64,000 nucleotides of DNA from Saccharopolyspora galaxeae (GCF_016526145.1 NZ_JADDUE010000002.1:513121-577120), one strand, 5' to 3'. Positions 8,669 to 18,035 are shown, numbered from the stretch's first letter. Numbers and translations: made by a program. The notes: generated by a model not told the origin, from the sequence alone.

Positions 8669-8704
8669 CGGAAGTTCGGGGTGCTCGGCTCCGGAAGTTG
8701 AAAG

Positions 8705-9520
8705 TCATTCGCCGCGGAATTCGGGTTTGCGCTTTTCGGCGAAGGCGCGCGGGCCCTCCTTGGCGTCGGCGCTGCGGAAGACGTCGAGGCCGAGGCGGGT
8801 GTCCACCGCGAACGCCTCGTTCTCCGGCATGCCTTCGGTTTCCCGCATCGTGCGCAGGATCGCCCGCACCGCCAGCGGCCCGTTGGCGGCCACCGCCTCG
8901 GCCAGTTCGAGCGCGGTGTTCAACGCCTCGCCGTCCGGCACGACCCGGCCGATCAGGCCGATCTCGCGTGCTTCTTCTGCGGTCAGGTGCCTGCCGGTGA
9001 GCAGGATTTCCGCCGCCAGCGTGTACGGGATCTGGCGCGGCAGCCGCACGGCCGAACCGCCCAGCGGGAACAGTCCCCACCGGCATTCGGAAACCCCGAA
9101 GCGCGCACTGCTGCCCGCGACGCGGATGTCGGTGGCCTGCAGGATCTCCGTGCCACCGGCGACCGCCGGGCCTTCCACGGCGGCGATGAGCGGCTTGCTG
9201 AGCCTGCGGCCCTTCAGCAGCGGCTCGATCACCGAGAGGTCGCCGTTGTCGTTGTCCCCGGGATGCGCGCTGCTCATCGCCTTGAGGTCCGCACCGGCGC
9301 AGAACGCCCCGCCCGCGCCGGTGAGCACGCAGGCCCGGATCTCGTCGTTGGCGTCGACCTCGTCCCACGCCTCGCGCATGATCGACATCATCTCGGCGGA
9401 GAGCGCGTTTCGCGCTTCGGGCCGGTTCAGCGTCACGACCAGCACCGGGCCGTGCCGCTGCACCAGGCAGTGCGCTTGCTCGGAGACTTCTCGGTTCTCT
9501 TGCGCCGGCGTGGCGGTCAT
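8705..9520 (-). CDS. echA19: Enoyl-CoA hydratase EchA19
   Basis: This is a 271-residue crotonase-fold protein. It has the oxyanion-hole segment [12 protein letters not shown] and a second motif [19 protein letters not shown], followed by [13 protein letters not shown]. In mycobacteria EchA19 hydrates the enoyl-CoA of the cholesterol side chain. The gene is divergent from fadD19, exactly as Rv3516 is from Rv3515c, which supports the assignment. ATG at 9520 is preceded by GGAGGA. The two share a 70-base promoter region with one KstR-like box. Confidence 0.9.
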   Translation of the reverse strand: MTATPAQENREVSEQAHCLVQRHGPVLVVTLNRPEARNALSAEMMSIMREAWDEVDANDEIRACVLTGAGGAFCAGADLKAMSSAHPGDNDNGDLSVIEPLLKGRRLSKPLIAAVEGPAVAGGTEILQATDIRVAGSSARFGVSECRWGLFPLGGSAVRLPRQIPYTLAAEILLTGRHLTAEEAREIGLIGRVVPDGEALNTALELAEAVAANGPLAVRAILRTMRETEGMPENEAFAVDTRLGLDVFRSADAKEGPRAFAEKRKPEFRGE

Positions 9521-9565
9521 GGGCGTCCTCCGGAGGATGTCGTGCGGCGGCCCGTTGCCACGCAC

Positions 9566-9579
9566 GATAACATGTTCTA
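9566..9579. promoter_or_regulatory. KstR-like operator (one mismatch)
   Basis: GATAACATGTTCTA differs from TNNAACNNGTTNNA only at the first base. It lies between divergent echA19 and fadD19, 12 bases ahead of the fadD19 start, where it could repress both. Confidence 0.6.
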
Positions 9580-9590
9580 GTTTCGATCGG

Positions 9591-11243
9591 GTGGCACACA
9601 ACATCGCAGATCTCTTCGAGCACGCCGTCGACCTGACACCGAACCGCGTCGCCGTGATCTGCGGCGAACGCCGGGTCACCTTCCTCGAACTGGAGCAGCG
9701 GGCGAACCGGCTCGCGCACCACCTCGCCGAACGCGGCCTCGGCCGGGGTTCGCACATCGGGGTTTACGCGCGCAACGGCATCGAGGCGCTGGAAGCCATG
9801 CTCGCCGCCTACAAGTTGCGGGCCGTCGCGGTCAACGTGAACTACCGCTACGTGCCCAACGAACTGCGCTACATCTTCGACGACGCGGACCTGTCCGCGC
9901 TGGTGCACGAGCGCCGCTACGCCGACCGGGTCGCCGAGTCGCTGCCCGACGGCTTGCGGCACGTGCTGGTCATCGAGGACGGCAGCGACCTCGATTTCGC
10001 CCGCTACGGCGGGGTTTCCTACGAGTCGGCGCTGCAGGGCGCCGCACCGGAGCGGGACTTCGAGCCGCGCTCGGACGGCGACCTGTTCCTGCTCTACACC
10101 GGTGGCACGACGGGAAATCCGAAGGGCGTGATGTGGCGCCACGAGGACGTCTGGCGCACCCTCGGCGGCGGGATCGACTTCATGACCGGCGAGCCGGTCG
10201 CCGACGAGTGGCAGCAGGCGCGCGAGGGCGCCGACAGCGGTGGCCTCGTCCGGTTACCGGCCGCACCGTTCATCCACGGCGCGGCGCAGTGGGCCACGTT
10301 CGGGAACCTGTTCGCGTGCAGCACGGTCGTGCTGCTGCCCGAGTTCGACGCGGACGAGATCTGGCGGGCCGTCGAGCAGCACTCGGTGAACGTCCTGGCC
10401 ATCACCGGTGACGCGATGGCCCGGCCGTTGATCGAGGCGTATCACTCGGGCGGCTACGACGCGTCGTCGGTGGTCGCGATTTCCAGCAGTGCGGCGCTTT
10501 TCTCGCCGTCGGTGCAGGAGCAGTACCTGGAGGCGCTGCCGAACGTGGTGCTCACCGACTCGATCGGCAGCTCGGAGACCGGGTTCAGCGGGATCGGCGT
10601 GCTGTCCAAGGGCGGTGCGCAGACCGGCGGCCCGCGGGTCAACGCGGACTCGTCGACCGCGATCATCGGCTCGGACGGCAACGTGCTGCCCGCCGACTCC
10701 AGCGAGGTCGGCCTGCTCGCCCGCGCCGGGCACGTGCCGCTGGGCTACTACAACGACCCGGAGAAGACGGCGAAGGTGTTCGTCGAGATCGACGGCACCC
10801 GCTACGTCGTGCCCGGTGACTACGCCCGCTACGAGGCCGACGGCACGGTGACGATGCTGGGCCGCGGCTCGATGTCCATCAACACCGGCGGCGAGAAGGT
10901 CTACCCCGAGGAAGTCGAGGCCGTGCTGAAAGCGCACCCCGACGTGTTCGACGCGCTGGTGTTCGGCGCGCCCGACGAGCGGCTCGGCCAGTGCGTCGCC
11001 GCCGTCGTGCAGCCCCGGCCGGGCGCGGACCTGGCCTGGCCGGAGCTCGAAGCGCACAACCGTGAGCGGATCGCGGGCTACAAGGTGCCGCGCAAGTTGT
11101 GGCTGGTCGACCAGGTGCAGCGCTCACCCAGCGGCAAACCGGACTACCGCTGGGCGCAGCAGCACGCCGAGCAGCACGAACCCAGCAGCACCAAGCAGCC
11201 GGGCACCGCAGCGGTGGCCGACGCAGTCGAAAGGAAGCCGTGA
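9591..11243 (+). CDS. fadD19: Steroid-26-oyl-CoA synthetase FadD19
   Basis: The product is 550 residues, matching Rv3515c in length and in many blocks: [45 protein letters not shown] (the P-loop, near residue 170), [11 protein letters not shown] and the C-terminal GYKVPRKLW with PSGKPDYRW, which carries the catalytic lysine. FadD19 activates the C26 carboxylate of sterols and is needed for C24-branched side chains. The GTG at 9591 follows the KstR-like box closely and has only a poor Shine-Dalgarno sequence. Its stop overlaps the next start by one base (TGATG), so the two form an operon. Confidence 0.92.
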   Translation: MAHNIADLFEHAVDLTPNRVAVICGERRVTFLELEQRANRLAHHLAERGLGRGSHIGVYARNGIEALEAMLAAYKLRAVAVNVNYRYVPNELRYIFDDADLSALVHERRYADRVAESLPDGLRHVLVIEDGSDLDFARYGGVSYESALQGAAPERDFEPRSDGDLFLLYTGGTTGNPKGVMWRHEDVWRTLGGGIDFMTGEPVADEWQQAREGADSGGLVRLPAAPFIHGAAQWATFGNLFACSTVVLLPEFDADEIWRAVEQHSVNVLAITGDAMARPLIEAYHSGGYDASSVVAISSSAALFSPSVQEQYLEALPNVVLTDSIGSSETGFSGIGVLSKGGAQTGGPRVNADSSTAIIGSDGNVLPADSSEVGLLARAGHVPLGYYNDPEKTAKVFVEIDGTRYVVPGDYARYEADGTVTMLGRGSMSINTGGEKVYPEEVEAVLKAHPDVFDALVFGAPDERLGQCVAAVVQPRPGADLAWPELEAHNRERIAGYKVPRKLWLVDQVQRSPSGKPDYRWAQQHAEQHEPSSTKQPGTAAVADAVERKP

Positions 11244-12346
11244 TGCGCACCGCCCTCTGCGACCGACTCGGCATCGAGCAGCCGATCGTCGGGTTCACCC
11301 CGTCCGAGCACGTCGCCGCCGCGATCAGCCGCGCCGGCGGGCTCGGCGTGCTCGGCTGCGTGCGGTTCAACGACGCCGACGAGCTGGATTCGGTGCTGGA
11401 CTGGATGGACGAGAACACCGGCGGCCGCCCCTACGGGGTGGACGTCGTGATGCCGTCCACCGTGCCGACCGAAGTGTCCGATGTGGACATCGAGTCGATG
11501 ATTCCGGATCAGCACCGGGAATTCGTGCAGCAGACGATGACCCGGCTCGGGTTGCCCGAACTCCCGGAGGGCGAGCGGAGCGGGGACGCGGTGCTGGGCT
11601 GGCTGCACTCGGTGGCGCGCTCGCACGTCGACGTGGCGCTGAAGCACCCGGTGAAGCTGATCGCGAACGCACTCGGATCGCCGCCGCCGGACGTCATCGG
11701 GCGCGCGCACGAGGACGGCGTGCTGGTCGCGGCCCTCGCGGGCAAGGCCGAGCACGCTCGCCGCCACGTGGACAAGGGCGTGGACGTCGTGGTGGCGCAG
11801 GGCCACGAAGCCGGTGGGCACACCGGGGAAATCGCCACGATGGTGCTCGTGCCGGAGATCGTCGACGCGGTGGGGGAGGAGGTACCCGTGCTGGCCGCGG
11901 GCGGAATCGGCTCGGGGCGTCAGGTCGCGGCTGCGCTCGCGCTGGGTGCCAGCGGCGCGTGGATGGGCTCGTGCTGGCTGGCCACCAAGGAGTACGGCAT
12001 CGCCCTCGGTGGCGAGGCGATGCAGCGCGCGCTGGTCGGCGCGGACTCCAGCGACACGGTCCGCACCCGGATCTACACCGGAAAACCCGCGCGATTGCTG
12101 AAAACCCGCTGGACCGACGCTTGGGCCGAGCCGGACGCACCGGACCCGCTGCCGATGCCGCTGCAGAACATCCTGGTCAGCGAGGCCCACCAGCGGATCA
12201 CCCGCTCCGGCGATCCGGAGGTGGTGTCCATGCCGGTCGGCCAGATCGTCGGCCGGATGAACGAGGTCCGCCCGGTCGCCGACGTGATGGAGAGCCTGCT
12301 GCGCGAGGCGGGCGAAACCTTCGACCGGCTGGACAAGATCCGCTGA
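11243..12346 (+). CDS. Nitronate monooxygenase-like flavoprotein
   Basis: This 367-residue FMN TIM-barrel protein belongs to the 2-nitropropane dioxygenase family, of the Rv1533 type. SRAGGLGVLG near residue 30, VVAQGHEAGGHTGEIATMVLVPEIVDA near 190 and VLAAGGIGSGRQVAAALALGASGAWMG near 215 are the FMN and phosphate-binding segments. It is a distant paralogue of IpdC at 44908 but clearly a different type. Translational coupling to fadD19 suggests an oxidoreductase step on an activated sterol side chain. The actual substrate is unknown, and a detoxifying nitronate role is possible. Confidence 0.82.
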   Translation: MRTALCDRLGIEQPIVGFTPSEHVAAAISRAGGLGVLGCVRFNDADELDSVLDWMDENTGGRPYGVDVVMPSTVPTEVSDVDIESMIPDQHREFVQQTMTRLGLPELPEGERSGDAVLGWLHSVARSHVDVALKHPVKLIANALGSPPPDVIGRAHEDGVLVAALAGKAEHARRHVDKGVDVVVAQGHEAGGHTGEIATMVLVPEIVDAVGEEVPVLAAGGIGSGRQVAAALALGASGAWMGSCWLATKEYGIALGGEAMQRALVGADSSDTVRTRIYTGKPARLLKTRWTDAWAEPDAPDPLPMPLQNILVSEAHQRITRSGDPEVVSMPVGQIVGRMNEVRPVADVMESLLREAGETFDRLDKIR

Positions 12347-12355
12347 AGCGCGGGA

Positions 12356-12386
12356 GCGGGGATGCCATTGCGCATGGCGTTCCCGC
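12356..12386 (+). terminator. Hairpin terminator after nitronate monooxygenase-like gene
   Basis: The arm GCGGGGATGCCAT (12356-12368) pairs with ATGGCGTTCCCGC (12374-12386) over 13 pairs, including two G-T, around a 5-base loop. GTTT follows, but there is no longer T-run. Confidence 0.6.
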
Positions 12387-12581
12387 GTTTCCGTTGCGCA
12401 GGCCGAGGGTCCGGAAGGGACTCGCCGTCCTCCGTGATTTCGTAGATCTCGCCTTGCGCTTCTGGCAATTATTCAGTTGCCGGAAGTCGTTTGCCGGGGC
12501 CGTTGGTCCGGGCGAGCGAGTAGGGTTCCGCGCTACCGGGCGCGTTTCCTAATCTTGGCGAGGTCGAAGGAGGTCACGGCA

Positions 12582-12680
12582 GTGGGCGAAGAAAAGAACG
12601 ACCACTCGGTCGAGGACGACAAGCAGACCGGCAAGACCAGCGGAGACGTGGACCCGAAAAAATACGAGGACGACGCGTGA
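12582..12680 (+). CDS. Short acidic peptide preceding PIMT-like gene
   Basis: The GTG start has a textbook GAAGGAGG site 8 bases upstream, and the gene ends in a 4-base overlap (GTGA) with the methyltransferase gene, which indicates coupled translation. The product is only 32 residues, strongly hydrophilic, with ten Asp or Glu, five Lys and no Cys. It has no obvious leader-core boundary and no FxLD, lasso or graspetide motif. Stand-alone PIMT homologues coupled to tiny genes occur in aspartimide-forming RiPP systems, so a substrate peptide is the leading guess. A small regulatory or leader peptide is the alternative. Confidence 0.6.
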   Translation: MGEEKNDHSVEDDKQTGKTSGDVDPKKYEDDA

Positions 12681-13879
12681 CCCTCGCCGCCGATGATGAC
12701 GGCGTGCGTACGCTGATCGACGAATTGGAATCGGCCGGGGGCCTCCCGGCCGATTTCCGTTCGGTGCTGACCGCGGTCCCGCGCGAGTGGTTCATCCCCG
12801 ATCGCATGTGGGTGCGAGAGGCCGAGGACGGGCCGTACCTGGCGCTGGATCGGGCCGCGGAACCGGACCGCTGGCTCGCGGCGGTCTACTCCAACCGCGT
12901 CATCGTGACCCAGTTCGACGGTGGGGCGACCGCCTGGCCGGTGGTCGGCGATCGGCCTACCTGCTCGGCGTCCATGCCGTCGGTGGTGCTCGGCATGCTG
13001 GCCGAGTCGGACGTGCGTCCGGGGCACGTGGTTTTCGAGGTCGGCACAGGTACCGGGTGGAGTGCTGCGCTGCTCGCTCACATCGTCGGTGCGCGGGGGA
13101 GCGTCACCACGGTGGAGATCGACCCGGTGTTGGCGGCGGACGCGCGGAAGCGCCTGGAGACGGCGGGTTTCGCAGCGGTGGACGCCAGGTTGGCCGATGG
13201 GGTGGCCGACGTTCTGCCGGACCGGGTGGATCGCGTGATCTCGACCGCAGGTGTCCACGTAGGACAGTTGCCGTTCCCGTGGGTGGTGAACACCCGTCCG
13301 GGCGGGGTGATTCTCGCGCCGATGCGGACCGATCTCGCTTCCGGCCCGCTGGTGCGGTTCGTCGTCGGCGAGGACGGGACGGCGACCGGGCGCGCCACCG
13401 CCCTGCGAGTCGGTTTCATGGAGCTGCGTTCGCACCGGGTCGCGTCCGATCCTGTCGGGGCGGAACGCTTCGACGATCCGGCGGCGGACCTCGGCTTCAC
13501 CGATCTCGCGCCGTGGGTGCCACTACTGGCCGATGATCACCGCTGGCCGATCGCGGTCGCGGTGCCGTCGTGCCGGGTGAACGTGTGGGACCGCACCGAG
13601 GATCGGCCCGGAGTGGCGTGGTTGCGCGATCCGCTGTCCGGATCGTGGGCCAGCATCGTCCCGGAGGGCAACGATCGGTATGTGGTCCGCCAGTTCGGTC
13701 CGCGCCGGTTGTGGGACGCGGCCGAGGCGGCCTACCGCTGGTGGCAGCAACGCGGCGAACCGCCGCTGTCGGCGTGGCAGTGGACCATCACCCCGGACCG
13801 GCAGAGCGTTGCGCTGCCGCCCGATTCCGCGCTGCCGTCCGATTCCGGGAGGTCCCCGCGAGCCGAACTTTCGGAGTGA
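12677..13879 (+). CDS. PIMT-like O-methyltransferase with C-terminal extension
   Basis: The 400-residue protein has an N-terminal protein-L-isoaspartate methyltransferase fold: PREWFIPDRMWV, then TCSASMPSVV (residues 95-104, the substrate-lid motif), then SAM motif I VVFEVGTGTGW (GTGTG at 123-127). Repair PIMTs are about 210-230 residues. The extra 180 C-terminal residues (DLAPWVPLLADDHRW, AAYRWWQQRGEPPLSAWQWTI) are as in RiPP-associated PIMTs of graspetide, FxLD-lanthipeptide and imiditide systems. No ATP-grasp, LanB or LanC gene is nearby. The product would methylate an Asp and so promote aspartimide formation, possibly in the coupled peptide; that part is inference. Its TGA lies inside palindromic element copy 5. 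Confidence 0.8.
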   Translation: MTLAADDDGVRTLIDELESAGGLPADFRSVLTAVPREWFIPDRMWVREAEDGPYLALDRAAEPDRWLAAVYSNRVIVTQFDGGATAWPVVGDRPTCSASMPSVVLGMLAESDVRPGHVVFEVGTGTGWSAALLAHIVGARGSVTTVEIDPVLAADARKRLETAGFAAVDARLADGVADVLPDRVDRVISTAGVHVGQLPFPWVVNTRPGGVILAPMRTDLASGPLVRFVVGEDGTATGRATALRVGFMELRSHRVASDPVGAERFDDPAADLGFTDLAPWVPLLADDHRWPIAVAVPSCRVNVWDRTEDRPGVAWLRDPLSGSWASIVPEGNDRYVVRQFGPRRLWDAAEAAYRWWQQRGEPPLSAWQWTITPDRQSVALPPDSALPSDSGRSPRAELSE

Positions 13880-13924
13880 ACGGACCGTTTGACCAATCTA
13901 GTGGGACGAACAGGTCGTTCACTC
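13874..13924. repeat. 51-base palindromic element, copy 5, shared stop codons
   Basis: The symmetric ends GAGTGAAC supply the TGA of the PIMT-like gene on the plus strand (13877-13879) and the TGA of fadD17 on the minus strand (13921-13919). The element is the whole convergent junction and probably terminates both transcripts. Confidence 0.85.
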
Positions 13925-15538
13925 AGAGGCGGTGAGCTCGGCGGCGCGCTCGGGGGTCAGCAGCTCGAACGACGGGTCCTGGCCCGGGCGCCACCACACC
14001 GGGTCGGTGCAGTTCCAGCGTTCCGCCGCCAGCGGGCGTTTGAGGACCTTGTGCGTGGCGGTGCGCGGCAGGTCGGCGGCGATGCGGACGAAGCGGGGGA
14101 GCTGCTTGGGGGCCAGGTCCGGCTGCGCGGCGAGGAAATCGCCGAGCTCGGCGGCGGTAAGCGGTGCGTCCGCGAGCACGATCGCGGCCATCACCTGGTC
14201 GCCGACCTCGGCGTCGGGCACGGCGTAGACCGCTGCCTGCGCGATGCCGGGGTGGCGCAGCAGGATCCGTTCGACCGGGGCGGTGCCCAGGTTCTCGCCG
14301 TCCACCCGCAACCAGTCGCCGGAGCGGCCGACGAAGTAGCAGAACCCGTCCCTGTCCAGGTAGGCGAGGTCCCCGCTCCAGTACATGCCGCCGCGCATCC
14401 GCTGCGCGTTCTCCTCCGGCGCCTTGTAGTAGCCGGCGAACGAGCCCGCGCCCGCGGTGTTGACCAGTTCGCCGACCGCTTGATCCGGGTTCGTGACCCG
14501 GCCGTCGCGGTCGAATTCGGCGGCGGGGCAGCGCTGCTCGGTCGCCGGGTCGAGCACTGCCACTCCCGGCCCGGGACGGCCGAGCGCGCCGGTCGGTGTG
14601 TCGGGGGTGCGCTGCACGACCACGCCGCCTTCGGTGGAGCCGAAACCGTCCACGACCTGGCAGCCGAAGCGCTCGGCGAACCGGTCCAGGTCGTTTTCGG
14701 CGCCCTCGTTGCCGTAAACGATCCGCAGCGGGTTGTCGGCGTCGTCGTCCCGCGCCGGGGTCGCGAGGATGTAGGAGAGCGGTTTGCCGACGTAGTTCGC
14801 GTAGGTCGAGCCGAATCGCCGCACGTCGGCCAGGAACCCGGACGCGGAGAAGCGCCGGCGCAGCCCGAGCGCGGCACCGGCGGCCAATCCGACCGCCCAC
14901 CCCGCGAACAGCGCGTTCGAGTGGAACATCGGCATCGACAGGTAAACCCCGTCGCTGGGCGCGAGACCGAACCGGTTGGCCAGCATCCGCCCGGGAAAGG
15001 CGATCTTCTCGTGGGTGCAGCGGACGGCTTTCGGCTCACCCCCGGTGCCGGAGGTGAACAGCAGCGCGAGCAGGTCGTCCGGTTCGGCCGCCACCGGGTC
15101 CAGCGGCGAGCCGCGATGCTCGGCGAGCAGGCCCGCCCATTCGGCATCGTCGATGACCAGCACCCGCGCGGAATCCAAGTCCACTCCCGCGAGCAGCGCC
15201 GAGTGCTTGCTCTCGGTCACGACCAGTTCGCAGTCGGCCAACCGCACGTCGCGGCCCAGCGACTCGCCGCGCCGCCCGGTGTTGAGTCCGACCAGGACAG
15301 AGCCGGACAGCGCGGCCGCACCCAGCAGGAACGAGAACTCGGGAACGTTGTCCAGCAGCACGCCGACGTGGAACGGGCGATCGCCGCGGTGCAGCGCCTG
15401 CAGCAGGGCGGCGCGGTCGGCGCAGCACTGCACGTGCTCGGACCACGACCATTCCTGCTGCTCGAACTTGAGTCCCGGGCGCTCGTCGGCGGCGCGCGCG
15501 ACGAGCAGTTCGGTGACCGTCGGAACGTGCTCGGACAT
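13919..15538 (-). CDS. fadD17: Acyl-CoA synthetase FadD17
   Basis: This 539-residue AMP-forming ligase closely resembles Rv3506. Shared blocks include VGVLLDNVPEF, LFTSGTGGEPKAVRCTHEK (the P-loop, near residue 170), LRIVYGNEG, DGFGSTEGGVV and RVDGENLGTAPVERIL. FadD17 activates sterol side-chain acids of C24 or C26 length to CoA esters. As in mycobacteria it sits next to fadE26-fadE27, though here it is last in the minus-strand operon. GAGGGAG precedes the ATG. The family is about 500 residues; the extra length lies in loops and the C-terminal tail. Confidence 0.9.
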   Translation of the reverse strand: MSEHVPTVTELLVARAADERPGLKFEQQEWSWSEHVQCCADRAALLQALHRGDRPFHVGVLLDNVPEFSFLLGAAALSGSVLVGLNTGRRGESLGRDVRLADCELVVTESKHSALLAGVDLDSARVLVIDDAEWAGLLAEHRGSPLDPVAAEPDDLLALLFTSGTGGEPKAVRCTHEKIAFPGRMLANRFGLAPSDGVYLSMPMFHSNALFAGWAVGLAAGAALGLRRRFSASGFLADVRRFGSTYANYVGKPLSYILATPARDDDADNPLRIVYGNEGAENDLDRFAERFGCQVVDGFGSTEGGVVVQRTPDTPTGALGRPGPGVAVLDPATEQRCPAAEFDRDGRVTNPDQAVGELVNTAGAGSFAGYYKAPEENAQRMRGGMYWSGDLAYLDRDGFCYFVGRSGDWLRVDGENLGTAPVERILLRHPGIAQAAVYAVPDAEVGDQVMAAIVLADAPLTAAELGDFLAAQPDLAPKQLPRFVRIAADLPRTATHKVLKRPLAAERWNCTDPVWWRPGQDPSFELLTPERAAELTASE

Positions 15539-15617
15539 GCGACTCCCTCGTCAGATGCCGGGCGGCCGAATGCACTCGCGGACGCCCGCCGGGTGACTGC
15601 GCGAACGATGTCGCCGC

Positions 15618-16739
15618 TCAGTCCAGGTCGGGTCCGTCCGCACCGGCCAGCGCGGCGCCGATCCGGCGCAGGTTGGCGGAGGCGGCACCGAGGGCGAACT
15701 CGCGGCGCTTGGCGGCGACGAAATACCGGTGCAGGTGGTGTTCGAGGTCGATGCCCACGCCCCCGTGCACGTGCACGGCGGTGTGCGCCACGCGGTGACC
15801 TGCCTCGGCGGCCCAGAACTTCGCGGTCGCCACCTCGCTGTGGCAGGGCAGGCCCTCGGTCGCGCGCCAAGCGGCCTGCCAGGTGGTCAACCGGACCGCT
15901 TCGACGTCGACGAAGGCGTCCGCGAGGCGCTGCGAAACGGCCTGGAAACTCCCGATCGGACGCTCGAACTGGGTCCGTTCCCGGGCGTACTCGGCGGTCA
16001 GCTCCAGCGCGCGTTCCAGCACGCCGAGCTGTTCGGCGCACAGGCCGAGCGTGCTGCGCGCGGCGAGCCAGCTCGCGGCGTCCTCGCCGCCCAGCACCCG
16101 ATCATCGCCCAGCCGGACCTCGGTGAGGTCGAGCAGCGCTTCGCTGTCGGAGTCGACCACTTCCTGCCGCCGCACGGACACGCCCTCGTCGGACGCCCCG
16201 ACCACGAACACCAGCGGACCGCGCTCGGTGGCCGCGGGCACCAGGAAGAAGTCGGCGGCGCAACCGGCGGGCACGGCGACCTTCCGGCCGCTGAGGAACC
16301 ACTCGCCGCCGGAGCGATCCGCGCGGGTCGCGGGGGTTTCCGGCAGCGGGTCGGCATCTTCGGCGAGCGCGGCGGTCAGCACGATCTCGCCGTCACCCGC
16401 CGGGCGCGCGAACCGTTCCAGCTGCTGCTCGTCGCCGAAGCGGGCCACCGCGGAGGCGCCCGCCGCGATCGAGGTCAGGTACGGCACCGGCGCCACCGCC
16501 CGGCCCAGCTCCACCAGCACGCTGCACTGCTCGAGCAGTCCGCAGCCACCGCCGCCGAGGGATTCCGGCAGCGCCGCGCCGAGCACCCCGGCCTTCGCCA
16601 GGTCCGTCCACAGTGCACGGTCGAAGCGGTCGGGCTGGGACTCGACCTCGCGCAGCCGAGCCGTCGTCACCCGGTCGGTGAGGATGCTGCGGGTCAACTC
16701 GGTCAGATCTTGCTGAGCCTCGGTAGGTGCGAAATCCAT
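15618..16739 (-). CDS. fadE27: Acyl-CoA dehydrogenase FadE27 (ChsE5-type subunit)
   Basis: The product is 373 residues, the length I recall for Rv3505. It has an ACAD fold with a divergent N-terminal half, and the C-terminal helices carry RERTQFERPIGSFQAVSQRLAD and HVHGGVGIDLEHHLHRYF. In mycobacteria FadE26 and FadE27 form an alpha2-beta2 enzyme (ChsE4-ChsE5) that dehydrogenates the sterol side-chain CoA, with half the usual number of FAD sites. It lies 80 bases after fadE26, and fadD17 follows. Confidence 0.9.
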   Translation of the reverse strand: MDFAPTEAQQDLTELTRSILTDRVTTARLREVESQPDRFDRALWTDLAKAGVLGAALPESLGGGGCGLLEQCSVLVELGRAVAPVPYLTSIAAGASAVARFGDEQQLERFARPAGDGEIVLTAALAEDADPLPETPATRADRSGGEWFLSGRKVAVPAGCAADFFLVPAATERGPLVFVVGASDEGVSVRRQEVVDSDSEALLDLTEVRLGDDRVLGGEDAASWLAARSTLGLCAEQLGVLERALELTAEYARERTQFERPIGSFQAVSQRLADAFVDVEAVRLTTWQAAWRATEGLPCHSEVATAKFWAAEAGHRVAHTAVHVHGGVGIDLEHHLHRYFVAAKRREFALGAASANLRRIGAALAGADGPDLD

Positions 16740-16819
16740 CGGCTGCGGACTCCTTCGGGAAGGAACTGCCGGGCGGAACCTCGGCGGTGAACGTGTTCGG
16801 CAGGGGTCGGCGCAGGGGG

Positions 16820-17998
16820 TCAGCGCCGCGCAGGGGGCAGTCCGAGCCCAACGGTCGAGACGATGTCGCGCTGGACTTCGTTGGTGCCGCCGCCGAAGGT
16901 GAGGATCAGCGCCGAGCGGTGCATCCGCTCGACTCGGCCGTGCAGCGCGGCGCCGGGCGAACCTCCGCGGACGTGCGCGGCGGGCCCGAGCACCTCCATC
17001 AGCAGCCGGTAGGCCTCGGTGGCCAGCTCGGTGCCGTAGACCTTGGTCGCCGAGGCGGCCGCGGGAGCAGGCTGCTGCTCCGCGGTCCAGGCGATCTTCC
17101 AGTTCATCAGCTTCAACACCTCGGCACCCGCGTGCACCCGCGCGAGGTGCGTGCGCACCCACTCCTGGTCGATGACCCGGCGGCCGTCCGGCAGCTCGGT
17201 CTCCCGCGCCCATTCGCGGACCTGCGCCAGGGCGGAGCGGATCGGCGCGGCCGAGGTCAGCGCGACCCGCTCGTGGTTGAGCTGGTTGGTGATCAGCGGC
17301 CAGCCCTCGTTCTCGCCGCCGACCAGCGCCGTGGCCGGAACCCGCACGTCCTCGTAGTAGGTGGCGCTGGTGGTCGGCCCGGCGACGGTGTGCACCGGTG
17401 TCCAGGAGAAACCCGGTGCGTCCGTCGGGACGATCAGCATGCTCAGGCCCTTGTGCTTGCGGGCTTCCGGATCGGTCCGGCAGGCCAGCCACACGTAGTC
17501 GGCGTACTGCACCAGGCTGGTCCACATCTTCTGGCCGTTGATCACGTACTCGTCGCCGTCGCGGACCGCGGTGGTGCGCAGCGAAGCGAGGTCGGTGCCC
17601 GCTTCCGGCTCGGAGTAGCCGATGGAGAAGTGGATCTCACCGGCGGCGATGCCGGGCAGGAAGTGCGCCCGCTGCTCGGCGCTGCCGTAGCGCATGATCG
17701 TGGGCGCGACGCTGTTGAGCGTCAGGAACGGAACCGGCACTCCGGCGATGGCGGCCTCGTCGGTGAAGATGAGCTGCTCCAGCATCGTGCCGCCGTGCCC
17801 GCCGTGCTCCCGGGGCCAGCCGAGCGCGAGCCAGCCGTCGGAGCCGAGCTGGCGGACGATCCGCTTGTACGCCTCGCCGTCGCCGTAATCACCCCCGGTC
17901 GCGAGCTCCTCCCGGAGCTCGTCGGTCATCAGCTGCGCGAAGTAGTCGCGCAGGCGCTTGCGCAGCCGTTCCTGGTCGGAGTTGAAGCCGATGCGCAT
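16820..17998 (-). CDS. fadE26: Acyl-CoA dehydrogenase FadE26 (ChsE4-type subunit)
   Basis: This 392-residue acyl-CoA dehydrogenase has a YSEPEAGTDLASLRT FAD/substrate block near residue 135, INGQKMWTS near 165 and a C-terminal GGTNEVQRDIVSTVGLGL. It is the partner of FadE27, and the mycobacterial complex oxidises 3-oxo-sterol-26-oyl-CoA and shorter chains. ATG at 17998 is preceded by AGGAGG; a longer frame starting upstream at 18043 would cross the KstR box. It is divergent from the ferredoxin gene, with two perfect KstR boxes between them. Confidence 0.92.
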   Translation of the reverse strand: MRIGFNSDQERLRKRLRDYFAQLMTDELREELATGGDYGDGEAYKRIVRQLGSDGWLALGWPREHGGHGGTMLEQLIFTDEAAIAGVPVPFLTLNSVAPTIMRYGSAEQRAHFLPGIAAGEIHFSIGYSEPEAGTDLASLRTTAVRDGDEYVINGQKMWTSLVQYADYVWLACRTDPEARKHKGLSMLIVPTDAPGFSWTPVHTVAGPTTSATYYEDVRVPATALVGGENEGWPLITNQLNHERVALTSAAPIRSALAQVREWARETELPDGRRVIDQEWVRTHLARVHAGAEVLKLMNWKIAWTAEQQPAPAAASATKVYGTELATEAYRLLMEVLGPAAHVRGGSPGAALHGRVERMHRSALILTFGGGTNEVQRDIVSTVGLGLPPARR

Positions 17999-18035
17999 GG
18001 GGCCTCCTGGGCGAGCGACCCGGCCGGGCGCTGTG

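Noticed and set aside
12477-12581. Upstream extension of the small peptide gene to 67 codons
   Set aside because: The extension is arginine-rich and unlike the acidic peptide, and the strong ribosome site lies immediately before the GTG at 12582.
13889-16126. Long plus-strand frame (745 codons) opposite fadD17 and fadE27
   Set aside because: It is a shadow of two well-conserved minus-strand genes, with no ribosome site or recognisable domain.
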